Assembly: GCA_003662985.1 (NCBI GenBank)
Contig: QMZD01000011.1
Coordinates: forward strand, 1-13,946
DNA length: 13,946 nt
Direction: 5' to 3'
Source: Archaeoglobales archaeon
Lineage (GTDB): Archaea; Halobacteriota; Archaeoglobi; Archaeoglobales; Archaeoglobaceae
Shown here in pieces: positions 13,545-13,946 of the stretch. The stretch's first letter is position 1, and each line of letters opens with the position of its first letter. Both the position numbers and the translations under genes were made by a program. The notes beneath the pieces are model-generated. The model saw nothing but the letters and a program-made list of their open reading frames with translations, did not search any database and was not told the DNA's origin.

Positions 13545-13805
13545 CTAACCTCCCGCTATTGAAGGTATTATTATCACAAAATCACCGTTCCTTAGTTTAA
13601 AGCTTTTGAATTCATCCCACGTGATGAGATTTCCATTTACAGAAAAAATGTAAAAATACTCATCTGAGAACTCATCCTTTGCTTTTGGAAATCTCTGGAT
13701 TATCTCTTTTTTAAGATCTTCGATTGTAATTTCTCCCTCTATTCTCAGATTCAGTTCCCTACCGACTTTGCTTGCAAGTTCTGAACTTAGGATCTTAATT
13801 CTCAT
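13545..13805 (-). CDS. MoaD/ThiS-family ubiquitin-like sulfur carrier
   Basis: The 86-residue protein has the beta-grasp layout: MRIKILSSELASKVG start, TIEDLKKEIIQRFP helix, and NGDFVIIIPSIAGG end. The terminal Gly-Gly is the residue pair that is adenylated and thiocarboxylated in MoaD, ThiS and archaeal SAMP proteins. The gene sits directly after a 4Fe-4S protein of the type that accompanies tungsten aldehyde:ferredoxin oxidoreductase; MoaD-like genes commonly travel with such enzymes and may supply the dithiolene sulfur of tungstopterin. Its ATG abuts the upstream TAA (TAAATG), and its last codons hold the ribosome site of the methyltransferase. A general SAMP-like modifier or a ThiS role is possible. 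The family call is secure; the pathway is inferred. Confidence 0.85.
   Translation of the reverse strand: MRIKILSSELASKVGRELNLRIEGEITIEDLKKEIIQRFPKAKDEFSDEYFYIFSVNGNLITWDEFKSFKLRNGDFVIIIPSIAGG
13548..13554 (-). promoter_or_regulatory. Shine-Dalgarno site inside the Gly-Gly codons of the MoaD-like gene
   Basis: GGGAGGT on the minus strand contains GGA GGT, the codons of the C-terminal Gly-Gly, and lies six bases before ATG 13541 of the methyltransferase gene after allowing for the stop and spacer. Confidence 0.7.
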
Positions 13806-13946
13806 TTATTTGCTTCTTTTCAGAGCCTCTAAATACTTATCGATCGAAGCTCTTTTTATTTTCTGATTTGCAATCGAAACGTCAACCCATTCAATTGCCT
13901 TGGTAGAGCAAAACTTCACGCACATCGGATCGCCGCCACAAAGATC
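13806..13946 (-). CDS. 4Fe-4S ferredoxin-type protein, C-terminal end (partial; AOR-associated type)
   Basis: The frame enters from the right edge and stops with TAA at 13806-13808, giving 46 residues that begin DLCGGDPMCVKFCSTKAIEW. The cysteines at 3, 9 and 13 are three of the four ligands of a 4Fe-4S cluster, with the first lying outside the window. The CDLCGGDPxCVKxC form is typical of the iron-sulfur electron-transfer subunits (HycB/DMSO reductase B-like) encoded beside aldehyde:ferredoxin oxidoreductases. The usual Pro after the last cysteine is Ser here. A basic helical tail (KIKRASIDKYLEALKRSK) follows. The adjoining MoaD-like gene supports the AOR association, but the oxidoreductase itself would lie outside the window. 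Confidence 0.75.
   Translation of the reverse strand, partial: DLCGGDPMCVKFCSTKAIEWVDVSIANQKIKRASIDKYLEALKRSK

Overview
The window looks like chromosomal DNA of a euryarchaeon, most likely a member of the Archaeoglobales. Ferroglobus placidus or a close relative would fit, but that is inference from gene content. The archaeal signs are a Trm56-type tRNA methyltransferase, a thiolase paired with a DUF35 zinc-ribbon protein, an F420-type luciferase-like oxidoreductase, a PGF-CTERM sorting tail, T-rich terminators, and TATA boxes 25-30 nt ahead of start codons that lack a Shine-Dalgarno sequence. No rRNA, tRNA, CRISPR array or insertion sequence was seen.

Layout. (1) 1-197 is the 3' end of a tRNA cytidine-56 2'-O-methyltransferase gene. 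(2) 324-780 (minus) holds the remains of a small membrane-anchored protein gene, broken by stops and at least one frameshift. (3) 791-2272 (minus) is a compact three-gene set: a small TTG-start membrane protein, a membrane-anchored protein with a UPF0228-like C-terminal domain, and an unrecognised 122-aa protein. (4) 2472-7599 (plus) is the most striking part. It has a secreted eight-bladed PQQ-type propeller protein with two transcobalamin-like DUF4430 domains, then a surface protein with a DUF4430 domain, a seven-fold N-glycosylation-sequon repeat, an alpha/alpha toroid and a PGF-CTERM anchor, then a BtuF-like binding lipoprotein whose start overlaps the previous stop. Together they read as a candidate corrinoid-capture system built from the two folds of animal transcobalamin and intrinsic factor. 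No BtuC or BtuD permease/ATPase lies in the window. (5) 7664-10772 (plus) is an acyl-CoA module: PaaI-like thioesterase, thiolase, DUF35 partner and an F420-type oxidoreductase, ending at a T-tract terminator. (6) 10846-13946 (minus), convergent with (5), carries the end of a 4Fe-4S protein of the type that partners aldehyde:ferredoxin oxidoreductase, a MoaD/ThiS-like protein, a SAM methyltransferase, phenylacetate-CoA ligase and an isochorismatase-like hydrolase.

How it may fit together. Regions 5 and 6 suggest anaerobic processing of an aromatic or other organic acid. An aldehyde oxidoreductase (outside the window) could make the acid, PaaK would activate it to a CoA thioester, and the thiolase-DUF35 pair would cleave or form a 3-ketoacyl-CoA. 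PaaI would recycle trapped CoA esters. Region 4 would supply cobalamin or another corrinoid, or possibly a different large ligand. These pathway links are inference from gene neighbourhood; the domain calls rest on motifs visible in the translations.
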